A stretch of 64,000 bases of DNA from contig OX381721.1 in NCBI GenBank assembly GCA_947462335.1, forward strand, positions 33,902,303 to 33,966,302. The letters run 5' to 3'. The translations under genes were made by a program, and so were the position numbers. Below the pieces are notes generated by a model. The model made no database searches. It saw nothing but the letters and a program-made list of their open reading frames with translations, and was not told the DNA's origin. The DNA is from Harmothoe impar. Lineage: Eukaryota; Annelida; Polychaeta; Phyllodocida; Polynoidae. Below are positions 12,398 through 25,900 of the stretch, in pieces; positions within the stretch are counted from its first letter, which is position 1, and the number at the start of each line of letters is the position of its first letter.

Positions 12398-13163
12398 TCA
12401 ATGCTTAATGCCTTTAGATAATCTAAGGTTTTTGTTCTGTATGACTTGAAGTCTCCTTACAGCTGTGACAGGAGCGCTGTCAAGAATAAAATCACAGTAG
12501 TCCAACATGGGTAGTGACATTGTCATGGATATAGTTAGGCCCAGGCTGTCATCTATGTCTGGCCTCAGCTTACAAAGTTGTACGAATCTAGAATGTGCCA
12601 TTGAGTGGACCTTTTTACATTGTAGGCCAAAGTCCAAGTTAGAGTCAATTATGACACCAAGGTACTTAAAGTGATGCACCCGTTGGAAAGTGTCACCGCC
12701 CAAGGCCAGTGAACTGTTGTTGAAATCAGGTGGGTGTCTCCTGGGGTAACACCATAATACCTTGGTCTTAGCCACAATCACAGTTAGCATATTGGAATAG
12801 CACCAATTATAAATACTATTCAGGTCCTCCTGTAGTAAGCTTCTCATCATACCTATATCTTTACCATTGATTACTACAGCCAAGTCATCCGCATATAAAA
12901 AGTATTTTGAGTTCTTTATACATTTAACTACGTTGTTAATATATAATAAATAATAAAGGCCCCAGTACCAAACCCTGCGGTACTCCACAATTAATGGGCA
13001 TGCTGCTAGATAGTTTGTTATTAGCTCTGTTTCTCTGGCGTCGTCCAGTTAGGTAGTCCCGGGACCACATAATGCTATTAGCATTACAACCCATTTTGCT
13101 TAGTTTATCCAAAAGTATCAAATGATTTACCGTATCGAATGCCTTTTTTAGGTCTAAAAACAA
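12398..13163 (-). pseudogene. LINE-type reverse transcriptase remnant, frameshifted and truncated
   Basis: Two adjacent minus-strand frames form one broken non-LTR reverse transcriptase. The upstream part (from 13163) has FLDLKKAFDTVNH and GVPQGLVLGPLLFIIY. After a frameshift near 12950 the second part has FLYADDLAV (catalytic YADD), TKVLW, FKYLGVIID and LPMLDYCDF. Motif order and spacing fit a Jockey/CR1-like element. The endonuclease and the N-terminal RT are absent, so this is a dead 5'-truncated copy. Confidence 0.85.
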
Positions 13164-15000
13164 AGCTTTGATACCAAAATACTATACTCAAATGGGAAGC
13201 ATATCAAATAGTGATGAGGCAGTAAAGTTATCTTCTAGGGGATTGGAAATACTCTAGAGTTCTGCAGATCAATGATACGAGCGTTGGTGCATGTTATATT
13301 GTATTCCAATTTGTTGTCCCCCCCCCCCCCACCATCGGCAGGCTGTAATACTTTTTACCATGATACATATTGATTGTTGTTACTGTGATTTACCATTGTA
13401 TTTCAATACTATAATAAACAATGGCTTTTATATCATGGTATATTATGGTTAACTCAGGTATGTTTGGGTTGTTACACTAAATATATACACACTATGCTAC
13501 CTGAGGTTTGCCTCTACAGCATATACCCTACACCCAGGTGAGACAACACAAACATCTAAAAGAAAAGAGAAAGAAGAATAAAACGGGGGTTGGTGGACAG
13601 AGCCCCCCCCCCCATTATATTCTAGTCATCTAGACTATCTTATGTTCATTTGTTTAGTAATACTTTTAAGATAGTCTAAGATAGTTTATGATAGGATTAA
13701 GATAGTTCAAGATAGTATTAAGATTGCGCTGTGAACGTTTGTCTGTGCGCCTAAGATGTAACTGGTGGCTTGTGCCTCAAACGACTCGGCATTGACCCCC
13801 TGGAGAATGATTGTGTCTACCCTTACCCTTTCCCCTGCCCTTTGTTATTTCTCACCTTCTGTGTCCACATCCAGAGGACAATTCTTCACCGTCTTTACCG
13901 TCCCCCCCCCCACCCAACAGGTTAACGAGGCCACGGCTTGGTGAATAAGTGGATGGGCTGTACATAGTGTAACAGAAGGATATAAATGGGGATGGACCCC
14001 TACCTTAGAGAAAAGTGACTTACCATGGGATATTGCTTAAAGTCGTCCTCTATACGCACCAAAGGTGGTGCAAATAGTGGCGCTTATACGCACCAACCGC
14101 AGTTGGTGCATATAAGCACAACTATTTGTATCAAACAGGACTTATAAATTTGATTATTTGAAAAGCTATGATATTTGTCTTGGTTGCAAACCATATAATC
14201 ATATGAGATTAAGATCTAATATAAGTTGGAAAACCACAACGGTAACGGATACTGGGCCACGACTTTTGGTGCGTATTAGCGCCATTATACCCACCAGCAG
14301 ATTGGTACGTTTAGCTCCTGCGTTAAATAGGACAAGGCACATGAAAGGTTCTTGCTGGTGACATTCCAGTCAACACAACAACGTTGGTCAGATGTAAATC
14401 TACGTTGATTTTGGTCTGAACTACGTAATTTTAGAAGGTTTATAAACGGTCCAGAGTCCTTCAAAGTAGGAAATTGGAAAATTATGGTTACTTTCCAATT
14501 TTATTGTGTTTTTTTCCCCAATTTTCTTTCTTTGAACAGCTGTGTAGACCTTAATAATTAGAATATCCATAAAATGCGACACCCTTCCCTAGAAAATCCT
14601 GTATAAATTGCATACCTACCATCAGAACTGTTCTTAGGATGATATTCCATCCAATAGGCCTGTCCAAAGAAAAAGAACCTAAAAAATAACGTGTTTGTTC
14701 CATTTGCATTCCATCCCTAGCAACAGAAATTTGAAAGGGGTATGATATACGGTCATAATGGTGTATAATTAGTACCGTAAAACCCCACCTTTAAGACGGA
14801 TTTATTTTTGTATTTATTTTTCCTACAAGACAGATTTTTATCTGAAAATAGGGGGTCGTCTTAAAGGTGGGATTTTCTTACATAGTATCAAAGAGAGAAT
14901 AATTTTAAAGCCTTTTTCCTACAAGACGGATTTTTATCTCAAAGTAGGGGGTCGTCTTAAAGGAGGGGTCGTCTTAAAGGAGGGGTTTTACGATAATGCA
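13164..15000. other. Noncoding stretch with repeats
   Basis: It holds a run of taagatagt units (13640-13730), inverted gcttatacgcacc-type words (14040-14300), and an element at 14773-14994 whose ends are ccgtaaaaccccaccttta and ggaggggttttacg. No exon is recognised. Confidence 0.5.
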
Positions 15001-15599
15001 TGGGTGAAAACTCATTATACGACTCTGCATTGAAGGGAGTTCTGGCTGCTGATGAGGCTATACTTCGAATGCAAAAAAGGTAAAATCACAGGTGTTGCCA
15101 AATATCTTCCAGATAGAACGGTGTATGTGGTTTTATGGTGTGTAAAGGGTTGGGTATTTTATAAGGAATGCAAAAGTTGATGCTGTCAAAAGTCGATTTC
15201 AGGTCTAAGACAAGACAAAATTACCCTATCCAATATTCGGATACACTGTGTGTCAGGGATGGTTTCGTCAGGCTATGGCTAAGAATATGATCAACAAACA
15301 TTGTAGATGGTTCATTTTATGCGTTAGGCTATATAGAAACACAGGGGAAAAATATTTTTTTCAGTTTTTCAAAGTTTTTCTGTTTATAATTTCCAGTCAC
15401 TCACCAAGCCGAGGTTTAGTTAGAACCTGTGTACCCCCCGGTCGGTACTACACTGTGAGGCCCCCTAGTGAGTGTTCATGGAACCAGGATAACAGATCAA
15501 CACCAGGGCGCCACCTACAGTGCTCATTGAGAACTTCACATCTTGATGACAACCTCTTTAGAAAGGTGACAGCTTCTTGCCTCTACATGGGTAAAAATC

Positions 15600-15760
15600 G
15601 ACATGGGCGATGCCGCGACGTGGCGACACGGCAACACGGCCGTTTTAGGAATGGACACGGCAACACGGCCCTTTTAAAAATCGACAGACACAGCCATTTT
15701 TATCATGCCCCAGTATATTTAATATGCATAAAAATCGACACGACGACCTGGCCCTTTATG
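15600..15760. repeat. Diverged 'cgacacggcaacacggcc' minisatellite
   Basis: Repeated gacacggcaacacggcc units occur here. Related tracts with 'catgtcgcatgtcga' units are at 51060-51180 and 62010-62220. The open frame across this tract is a by-product of the repeat. Confidence 0.6.
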
Positions 15761-15889
15761 GGGACCTCTGTACAGGAACAGCTTCTGCAGAAAACATTAG
15801 AAAATGTTACATTATATCCCACCTTAACCTCCAACCTCCATTATAAAGGCCTAGAGTTCCGGTCCACGCTCCATCCCGACTGTTAGTGG

Positions 15890-16930
15890 ATGGATAGCAA
15901 ATGTTTGGCCTTTAAGCTATTACTCTGATTAGAGTGTAAGGGAGGTTTTTACGTTTATCATATTTAAGTTGACAAGACTTTTGAAGCAACTATCACCAGC
16001 TTTTAGTCATTTCAGGATAAAGCAGTACATCTGAGGAACTACTAAAGTGCAACTCATACAGTAGGCAGCGGGGGACAGGCACACAAAAACTTCTATAGGT
16101 TGTGCCAAACCTAGGAAATGGGGGGACTTTACATGATTAAATTGTGTTTATGTTCATTTTAGCAGAACGCCTGTCAGTATTGTCGATACAGGTGTCTTTA
16201 AAAAATGGGAGTCGGAGGATTCTGATGTCAGATTTCGGTCTGTTTCAATTGGATACATGATGATATCCCATGCCATATTATATTCACAATCTATTATTTG
16301 CTCCCCCATTTTCTCCCATCTAAGCATGCAATTGTTTAATCATGATACATGAATGCAGGCCACACATGCTATATCTATGCATCATGCCGACCCAACAGGC
16401 TTGATGCATTCCTGACTGGTAGAGATGAGGCATGATTCAGGCACCAAGCTTTATAGATGACTGCAGCCCTTAATGTGGTAACCCTTTAAGGATCGTCTGT
16501 ACCTAAAATGTGACAATTATCGTCATGACGCGCCAATGCAGCCCCGGCAGCTAACTCATAAGTGCTGCATTGCAGCATCATGCTGACCATTTGGGAATGT
16601 ATCAACGTCGAAGGGTCTGTATGATGCTAGAATGCATAGTTCTGGCGAGCTACTCGCCAGGGACGCATTGGTGCATCATTATAACTAAGGGAATGATGCA
16701 TTGAGACCTTATCCCTTCCTTAACGTGTTAAACACCAGCAGATAAGTGGCTATTGACAGTGCTGTAAACCCCAAGTGCATGTTGTATCAGTGGCCGCCTA
16801 TGGTGGTGCACAGGGCGTGCTATCAGTGTCCGTCATAAGGAGGGTCAACACTCCACCCCACACCCTACACCACGCAGCTGCCGCCCAGCAATGCAATACA
16901 GCAACCAGTGCTAACTAAGCACTGCGCAAG
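15890..16930. other. Noncoding stretch before the cyclase gene
   Basis: It contains three clustered copies of the atgcat repeat (16325-16735) and no recognisable promoter. Confidence 0.45.
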
Positions 16931-16933
16931 TAA

Positions 16934-17166
16934 GGGAGTGGTTATTTAAGAACGAGACGGTGGGGGGGGGGGGATAAATAAGATATAGGCCCTCTATTGT
17001 AAAGCCTGCAATAGTATACATCTTCATGGTAACTCCGTTTCAAGTATAAGTAAAGTATACTCATTACTCATTACTACAACCAAAAGAGGGCAGAGACTAC
17101 AGTTTGTAGGGATCGGGGAGTGGGGCTGGGGGTCAGGCAAAATTTTGCTAAATAATGACCACTCCC
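16934..17166. mobile_element. PIF/Harbinger-like MITE just upstream of the cyclase start
   Basis: The ends gggagtggttatttaagaac and taaataatgaccactccc are diverged family termini. It ends about 200 bases before the first coding exon and could carry part of the promoter region. Confidence 0.65.
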
Positions 17167-17369
17167 TGCATATACCCAGCCCTTGCCAAACCAGGGTAGG
17201 CTGCCACTGTACCAGTATGAGGTGATAATTGTCCTAGACCAGTTAGCTGATAGGCGTTGTGATTTGGGGCTAGTGTTGAAGAACACAACCTCCTAATATG
17301 TTGAAGAATATTCAATTACATCAACTCATAACGTCACATGATCTCTACACAATGTCACAGCATCTCTAC

Positions 17370-20300
17370 ATGACGTCACACGTCGTGTTAATGACGTCAC
17401 TCCTGACTTGCCTGCTGCCCACTGGTAACAGCGTCTCTCTGACCGGAAGTGGGGCTACGTTTCCGGCGGAAGTCTACGAGAGTTGGATGCCTGCGTTCCA
17501 GTACCACAGGTCTGACTTTCTCACTATAGACCTGGAGTATGAAGAGGTAAGTGTAAATTTACATCTACACATATCCCATTATCACACTGTCATCCCAACA
17601 CAGATTGCCTGGTCAGCAACCTGCCCTGGTGACTAGTTTACTCCAAAAGGCTAGGTATGATGCAGCAATGCAGCACCAGCGAGTTACTCACTGGTGCTAC
17701 ATGTCGACAAATGTCATCTTTTAGCAAGGTATCGTCCTCAAATCATATTGTAGTCCGTGTTTGTGTACGCAGGTGGGCAGTGCTGCGGGTAAGGCCGAGT
17801 TCATGCAGCTGCCACCAGGTGGAGCCATGTATGCGGGGACGGACGCTGTACTCACGGACGCTGAGAGGTCACATGACCTGCTCCTGGTTCCTGTCATAGC
17901 TGGGTAAGGGCCAAACATTCTCCTCATCCTTTTAAATGAAGAAAATTAGATATTCTCTTCATAAAAACCTGGTTTTAAGATAAATTGCTTAGGTATTGTT
18001 TGGGTATTTCTATGTTTTACAAGGTTCCAGGTTCCATAAAGTATGTACGCAGTAAGGGGGGTAGGGGGGGGGGGGGGGTCATGGCAAATAGCATACTCTT
18101 TTGTAACGCATTTTCACATTTTTTTGTGAGAGAAAGCAAGGCAATCCGAAAAGAAAATTGTGGATAAAACTGAGTTAAATATTTTTTAATGTCTTAATTT
18201 CTACCATGTGTGTAGAGCTGTGGTGCTGGCCTACAACCTGCCGGGGGTGCCCTCCCTGGTCCTGTCCCGTCAGGTGGTGGTCGACATCTTCAATGGTACC
18301 ATCCGTACCTGGGACGACCCCCTCCTCCAGGCGCTAAACCCCAATATGTCGCTACCGTCAACAGACATCCGGGTTGTGGTGCGTGCCGACGACTGCGGGA
18401 CTACAGAGATATTCACTGCCGCCCTGTCATCCTTCTCAGAGGCTTGGGCTCAGCAGTATGGCACATTCACTGAAGGGGTGAGCTGTTGTTGTTGTTGTTT
18501 TTACATTTCAAAATCTAAACTCTTGGAGGTTCAGACAGGCATACAACAGCATTCAGAGCCTATGCCAAAATACAAATAATTTGACTAATAAATGCGGGAT
18601 TATCCAGGAGGGATGTGGGGGACTAGAAAAAGAGAGGATTATGAGGAAAAGCCAGGTTATTGACTATTGACAATTTATAACCCAGGTCAAATAATGGCAG
18701 CACTAAAGGTGTAGGAATCCCTTAAGGGGAGCCCCTTAGTGACATGAAGGCTCCATTTCCCAAGGGGTGGGGCAATCATAGTTGGAACTCTATAGGGGTG
18801 AGCAGTATAGAACATGATAATATCTTGAAAATTATGATAGTAGAATCTTCTAAAAACACTGATAAAAAGTTATACACTAGATGGGGCTTTAGGTTGTCCA
18901 GGTAAATGCGGATCACATTTACCTGGACTACTTGAAGGCCCCTTTAGTGTAGAACAGATATCAGGCCCTCATTGAAGAAATTAAAAAGTGTACTCCAAAG
19001 TTTCCAAAGGACATTTAGTATAAATCCTAAATTATGATCATAGTTAAAAAAATTGTTAGAAGATTGATGTCTTAGCTCCAAAAGTGCCAAATATTTTGAT
19101 ATTTTCATAGAATATTCTTTGTTCTAAGTAGAGTCGTGATCTGCATCCAAACTAAGAAGCAAAATAAATACTATCAAAGCAAATGAAAACGTATTTTTTA
19201 GATTTTCTCATAAAACTGTTGCTAAAAAATTGGCAGTTTTTAGACAGACTTACTTGAAAGTTGGTATCCCAGCTGCTTTGGTCTTCTGAAAAGCAAGGTC
19301 ATGTTCTAAATCATATATGCCAAAGTATCAAATATCTGGGAGCAATATTTCAATGCAGATATACGCATTCACTGGGTTCATTGAAAATTTCCTGAGCAGT
19401 TGAAATTCATGTTGTTTACCAATCATCTCTCACTCTAGGTGGCATCTGTGTGATGTTTGTACAGAGTTCATTGTAAGCCCATACCTTCAGGGTCCCTGCG
19501 ACCTATGCTTAGAACTATAAACAATAAGTGGGAGCACATATCATGTGGCAGACCAAGCTCGGGTTCTCTCTAGATTAGATACCTTACATGCGATCATTTA
19601 TGTATCATTCTAATAGGAAATGTGTACTCAATTTACCAGAGATATATATTTACAACATTTTTAGCAAGTATTACGAAAATTCAATTCCAGTCATCCTAAC
19701 TGATGTACTAACTTTAATGTGTTTCACCTACAGGTAGATAGTGATGAGGTAGCTACACGGTGGTCAAAGTCAGTTCCTGCCTTGTTGGGCCGCACTAACC
19801 GGGGAGTGGCTGGTATCGTCTACTCCTATGCCTACTCCATTGGCTATGTCAGTGTCGGTGAGTCGCGGGTTGGACAGCTCCCCTATGCTCTCCTAATAAA
19901 CCGCGCAGGTAACACGGTCTCTGTCGGCCATGCCAGCTCCACACAAGCTGTCATGGCTGAACGTATGGGTAGCTTTACTGATGACTTAACATGCACCCTT
20001 GTTGACTCTTCTCTCCCCGATGCCTACCCCATCCTCGGCTACTCCTACCTCCTCATACATAAGGAGTCTAACAGCACGGCAGGTTCTGACTCAGCGGCAG
20101 ATGTGAACTGTGCGGCTGCCATAGAGTTGTATCGCTACATCGAGTGGATCATTACGGACTCATACTCTGCCGAAATTGCAGCTGACAAGAAATTTGCTCA
20201 GGTACATATTGCATTTGGCATACTTCCATTTACCTTTTACTATTTAGGGGTATTCTGTTTTGTATTTGATGATTTTTATTTTGTAAAATCATCTATTGCA

Positions 20301-20611
20301 TAAAAATCAGCATATTGCTTGAATGCAGGCCCGCCAGGCCTGCAATAACGCATTATGAAATAAACATTGTGCATTGAAGTACTATGCTGTCCTGGAAGGG
20401 TTTAGGCAATGAAGGCACATTTGCAACAATAAGCTTCATTACAAATCCATCCCAAATGAAATAATTAAAATTATTCACCCAGGTGACGTCAGCGGTAGGA
20501 CAGCTTGTGACGTCACACGTCCTGCAGCGACTGAGGTGTGAGGGGGAGCTGGTGGAGACGCTGGTAGGTCAGCAGAGGGAGGACGAGTACTGGGGCCAGC
20601 AGACATGGACG
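17370..20611 (+). CDS. Signal peptide and PstS-like periplasmic-binding-protein domain (exons 1-5 of the cyclase)
   Basis: Five exons encode a complete two-lobed substrate-binding fold of the PstS (bacterial phosphate ABC transporter) family, about residues 22-385. The N-terminal motif [12 protein letters not shown] matches the PstS phosphate-binding strand. It is followed by VGSAAGK, then [10 protein letters not shown] with the ligand-contacting Asp, then WDD, then [10 protein letters not shown], the phosphate loop with its Arg, Gly and Thr kept but a Cys where PstS has Ser. [15 protein letters not shown] matches the conserved C-terminal lobe strand. A hydrophobic stretch ([12 protein letters not shown]) just before the domain is a plausible signal peptide, placing the domain outside the cell. 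Introns split the domain at five places, so it is a resident eukaryotic gene and not bacterial contamination. Exon 1 could instead start after the AG at 17429-17430 if a separate signal exon exists upstream. Confidence 0.85.
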
Positions 20612-22640
20612 GTAAGAGAGTGCTCAATTTTTAACAACATGGGGGGTCGGTGGATTTTTGCGCAAGCGGGTTGAACATTTATTCGGTCCCTCCCATAGGC
20701 AGGTTGAAATTGATCGCCGCCGACCCCTTTGAGCTATAGTAGCATGCAGGCTTTTTTGCTGAAAAGGGGTCGACATTTTTTTGGTCCCCCCTGAAATCGA
20801 CGAACTCCCCCTCCCTGTTGTTAAAAAATGACTACTCCCTAAGGACCAACTAGATTCCAGTGTGTTATGCATTAATGCAAAGACTAGTGAGAGTTCTTAC
20901 AGCAGTTTTGATAGGAAAATTTAATACTCAAAGATGTTGATAACACTATTGATAAATTGTTCAGAACTATAGCCAGTTTGAACTGTTAATAAAAAGTAAG
21001 ATTATAGTGGCCCAGTTGACTGCCTCATGGACAGTTTAAACTGTCAATAACAGATCTCATTGGCAGTCAATTGTCAACAGGTCAATATAATACCATAAAC
21101 AACAGGCTATCAGAAAGGATACTCCATAGATGATATCTTACACTGCATGGATGTTTGCATTTAAGCAAATTCAAAATCCCTTTAAGGCTACTTAAAAAAT
21201 GAAATGGTTTCTCATCGCCGTGTGCATCAAAAAAATCTGGTTTTGAAAAACCTTTCTTTTTTTTGCCTAATTTTTTTAATGAAAAACATGATAACAATGG
21301 ACAAATATTGGCAAATTAAAGCTTATACTGAGAGCAATGCAGTGGAATAGAAATCACTTACACTTTCACCACTTTCAAAGATCAATAAATTCTTAACTAC
21401 TAAAATGTGAATTTTGGTCACCAAAAATGTATTTCATCCTATATATTTAAGCTTGCGGATTAAAAAAAAGCCTCGCTCGTCAGATTTTTCAGTCATTGGT
21501 GATGAGAAACCATTTTTCTTTTGGAGTGGCCTAAAAACCGTTTTAGTGGATTGAAGTCCACAAATGGCATGTAAATTTCCCAGAAAGGTCATTTGAGTGG
21601 TTTTAAGTGGCATTTACTCAAAAAAAAATGCTTAAAGCGTTTTCTTTCAAGCATTCTGAATTTACTTTAATGCACACATTCATGCAGCAGTATTCATGCT
21701 TTCTCATATAATTGCAGATTTGAGATTGATCTTAACTTTATAAATATATCTTTGCAGGTGCCTGTGGTGGTGATTGTCTGTGTGGCTGGTACCCTGATCC
21801 TGGTACTGGGTGTGTATGTGGTGTACCAACAAGCCGCCTTACGTCGCGCGGTGGCCGCAGACCTCTGGTACATCCCGGCTGATGACATCAATGTTACGTT
21901 AGACCAGGGGAAAGGCTGGCAGTCAGCAGTGTCCGGGATGACCTCAGGACTCTGTGATGATGCTGCTTACGCATGGCCTGCTTCTGTTATTAAGGTGATT
22001 TGACAAATGTTAAACAGACTTTACCCAAATTTGTATTGTATTCGGTGATCTTGTATTGAATATTCTTGTTTTTTATAATATAGTACAGTTTGTATTGTTT
22101 AGCATCATTTCGTGTGGGCCTAGTAATATTAATATTGTTTATATTGTTGAGTTATTTAATTTTTTCTTCATTAGAAAAAGGCTTGGAATCAATTTTACCA
22201 TCTTATTTGCCTCATGATGGTTCAAAAAAAAATTGAAGGAAAGGCCTTTTCTTTAAAATATTGTAAATTTTGACATGCAGGAAAGACTTTAATTCAATAA
22301 TCTTATACTTGAAGGTCGGCGCATGGGGAACAGAACGAGTCCTGATACGACGACTACCAACATCAACCGGTAGAAACCTACGGAGTGTAAGCAACCACAC
22401 CAAGATGTTAATATTAAAATGGCGGACGAAGATGAAGCAGCCCAACCTGCTGTACTGCTACGGCCTGACCTGCTACGACGGGGCCCCGTTCATTGTCAGT
22501 GAGCATGCACAGAAGGGAGTCCTGGTGGACGTGCTCCAGAACTCAAGGTATGTTCATCTCTACGTTTGGCAGATACTTCGCTCCATACCTTCTCATTAAT
22601 CTCTACATCAATCTCTAGGCATAAAATGCCCTATACACAT

Positions 22641-22705
<65 letters not shown>

Positions 22706-22908
22706 ACCCACGGTGGGCGGCTAAGACAAAGGATTCGCACCTTGGTTATATTGCATACCCGAGGGTTAAATCAGATAGACGACACCTGTACCCTGGTATG
22801 CCTTCATAACAACTGCCCACTGGTCAGCGACTCGGTGTATAACACCTCGTTTCGACCTTGTGGGGCAGTGGTTATGAAGCATACCAGGGTACAGGTGTCG
22901 TCTATGTA

Positions 22909-22968
<60 letters not shown>

Positions 22969-25900
22969 TATATGTATATACCTAATCGACTATCATAAAA
23001 TGAACCTGCCAAAAGTTGTCTAACCTATCAGGCTACCATCCCACAAATAGAATCTGGAGCCGGGGAATGTCGGGTTTTGGGCTGGCACATGCCAAGCCGC
23101 CTTTTTCATCACTTACACAGGGTTTTGACTTGTTTATTTTATGACCGTCACTTGGAAGATTCTGGAGACAAGTTTACTTTTTGAGTGCAGCGTACCTTCT
23201 CCATGGCATCAGCTGGGGATGCAGCTGAGTGGTAGGGAATCAGTCCTGGCATCTAAAGGTCGTGGGTTCTAGTCCCACTTGCTTCAGATGATTTTCCGTG
23301 TCTTTTACACAGGCATAACTAAACTTTGATTTGAGTGGTAGAATGAGATTCAACAAGCTATGTTACAATCTTCTTCACAGGTATCAACTCGGGCATGAGT
23401 TTAAGTTCTCAATGGCGACTGACGTTACGTCAGGTGTGGACTTCTTACACCGACAAGGCCTTGTACACGGAGGTCTGACGTCACACTCCTGTTATCTAGA
23501 TGCCAGGTGGAATGTTAAGGTAAGTTTATTTGATTGTGCTTAATGAGATTTCTGTCTAAGAGCAACAGTTTGTGGGGCGTACATACACTACTATATACAG
23601 CATTGGCACAGTGACGGCTGTGTCACTAAGCACATTTTTTTCTTCTTGCCAAAATATTAAATTTTGTGATTCATTGGTAAGGTATGACCACACTGTGATA
23701 TAACCGCAGGTGAACAGCAAAAGCGACTGTAGTGTTATCGCATCTTCTGTAGATTTACAATTGACTCTACGGTTTACCTACACGAAATTGCAGATCTACA
23801 GTAGATTCTACTGTATATCTACAAATAAGGCAACCAACGTTTTATGTAATAGACATGGTACAAGTGAGTCGCCACATAGAGAAAGGAAACAGCGTCATAA
23901 GGGAGTCCAAGTTGCCTCCAGAATGACTCCCCTCTCTGGGGGAGCCCTGGTCCTCATGTGACTCCCTTAGTTGAGCCAGAGAGCTATATGACTCCCCCAG
24001 GTGACTCCTCTAGGTCAGTAAGGGGGTCACCTAGGCTCCCTTAGGAGGCATGGGTCATTCTAAAGGCAACCTGGACTCCCTTTTGAACCTGTTTCTTTTC
24101 TCATTGTAGATGAGTGTCATAAGCAAAGAACAGGATAATTGTCAAAGACACCACCAAGGATAATCACCATTGTTCAAGGCTCATGGCTGTGTCTCATGAT
24201 ATTGGGTCAGTGTGATAGTCTTTGACTAGGTGCCATCTTTGACCAGCTTGAGAGAAAACGGTTTATTTAGACCAGATGAAGATACAAATAGACTGAAAAG
24301 GTTAATGGATAGTATAACATAATCATATTTTATTTTTTATGAAATACAGCAGTCCCATTGACTTACCCAAGGAATGCCGTATTTAACACCCCCCGTGAAA
24401 TAACCCATGGCCGTATTTCACGGCCCTGTGACGTCATCAAAACGGCGCTTTGTTTACATTTGAATGGCATAGAAAGAAGCCAATTTAGCCTTTTTAGGCT
24501 CCCCCTACCATAATTTTGGTATTTGAATCGAAAAAGGTAAAAAATAAACACAAAGGCACACTCGTTTTAGTCTGTTGTAGAGTTATTTCAATTGTTGAAG
24601 AGGGGGCCGCATTTCACTCGACCTACGGCCTCGTGAAATACGGCCCCCCTTCAACTCGTGAAATAACCCTGTCAACAGACTAAAACTTGTGAACCTTTGT
24701 CTATGTATCACACTGTATAGCTGAGATCTCCTCATGTAGATAGCAGACTGGGAGCTGCTCACCCTGGCAGGGGACAGTCCCAAGGTGAGCCGGGCTGAGT
24801 CAGACGCCGATGACGTCGCACGGGGTCGGTACTGGACCGCACCGGAGCTCATCCTCCTAGACAAGGTAAGGACACTCAAAGACTGGATGCAAGGAATTCC
24901 GAGTAGTGAAACTCCTCAGAACTCATATTCAACTAAAGTGACAGCTAGTTGATAATTTAGTTAGTTTTTTTTAATGCAATCGTAAAAAAAACCACAGTAT
25001 GGGATCATGGTTGTATTATGAACCATTTAAGTAAAGAATTTTATTTTAAGAATGTTTGGGTTCATCTTTCAAATTGTTGAATTTAGAAAAAAGCCAGGAT
25101 TCGATCTCACCAGGATGTCATTGTGGGAATGGCTCACTAGATTCACTTCTGAAGGAGTATTGCCAGACACAAACCAAATTCTCGTTTTCTAATTCTCAGG
25201 ACATCCACGTTGTAAATTTATCTTTTTTGATCATACAGTTCAAAATAATGTCGCTATCCATGTTCAATCATTTTGACTTGTGTCATGTGTAAAATACCAG
25301 TATACAGTCTCAAACTCTCTATTCGCACCCTACAGGTGTCGACCCCGACGCGGCGCTCTGACGTGTACAGTGTGAGTGTCCTCCTGGTGGAGATCTTCAC
25401 CCGGCAGGCCCCCTACCAGGAGCTGCAGGGCAGGATAGAGCCACAACAACTCATACAAGCTGTCGCCAAGGTAGCTGCTTTAACCCTTTAACCATTTAAG
25501 GACGGCATCATGCATTAATGCATCATGCCCTTGATCGGAATGATGCATTAATGCAGCACTGGCAAGTAACTTGCCAGTGCTGCATTCAAGCATCATGTCG
25601 ACCCTAGGAGATTAATACACTCCTAAAGGGTTGGCAAGATGCACCGATGCAGCAATTTTTCTCCCGTCATATTCTCAGGAATCTCTCATTTTTGAACAAG
25701 TGAAACTCTAGAAATGCTTGCAACATTTTACACGTGGACGTATACTTGTGGAATTCCGTATAATCCTGCAAGAACAGCCTAACCTCAACCAAAATGATAT
25801 AAACCCCTTTTTGGTGGAAAAGCCCATGGGTTATTAAAGCTCAAAGAGGTTGGCTGTAATAAATGTGAATCCAGGCTGGAGAGGGGTTGAAGCATTTTGG

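Noticed and set aside
15248..15886. 212-codon open frame on the plus strand
   Set aside because: It runs through the cgacacggcaacacggcc minisatellite, has no recognisable domain, and has no splice context that would make it an exon.
17370..20611. Bacterial contamination as the source of the PstS-like sequence
   Set aside because: The domain is split by several spliceosomal introns and is in frame with a metazoan receptor cyclase.
22281..22314. Earlier acceptor for cyclase exon 7 after tgacatgcag
   Set aside because: It would need an incoming phase that exon 6 does not provide; the AG at 22313-22314 keeps the frame and the domain alignment.
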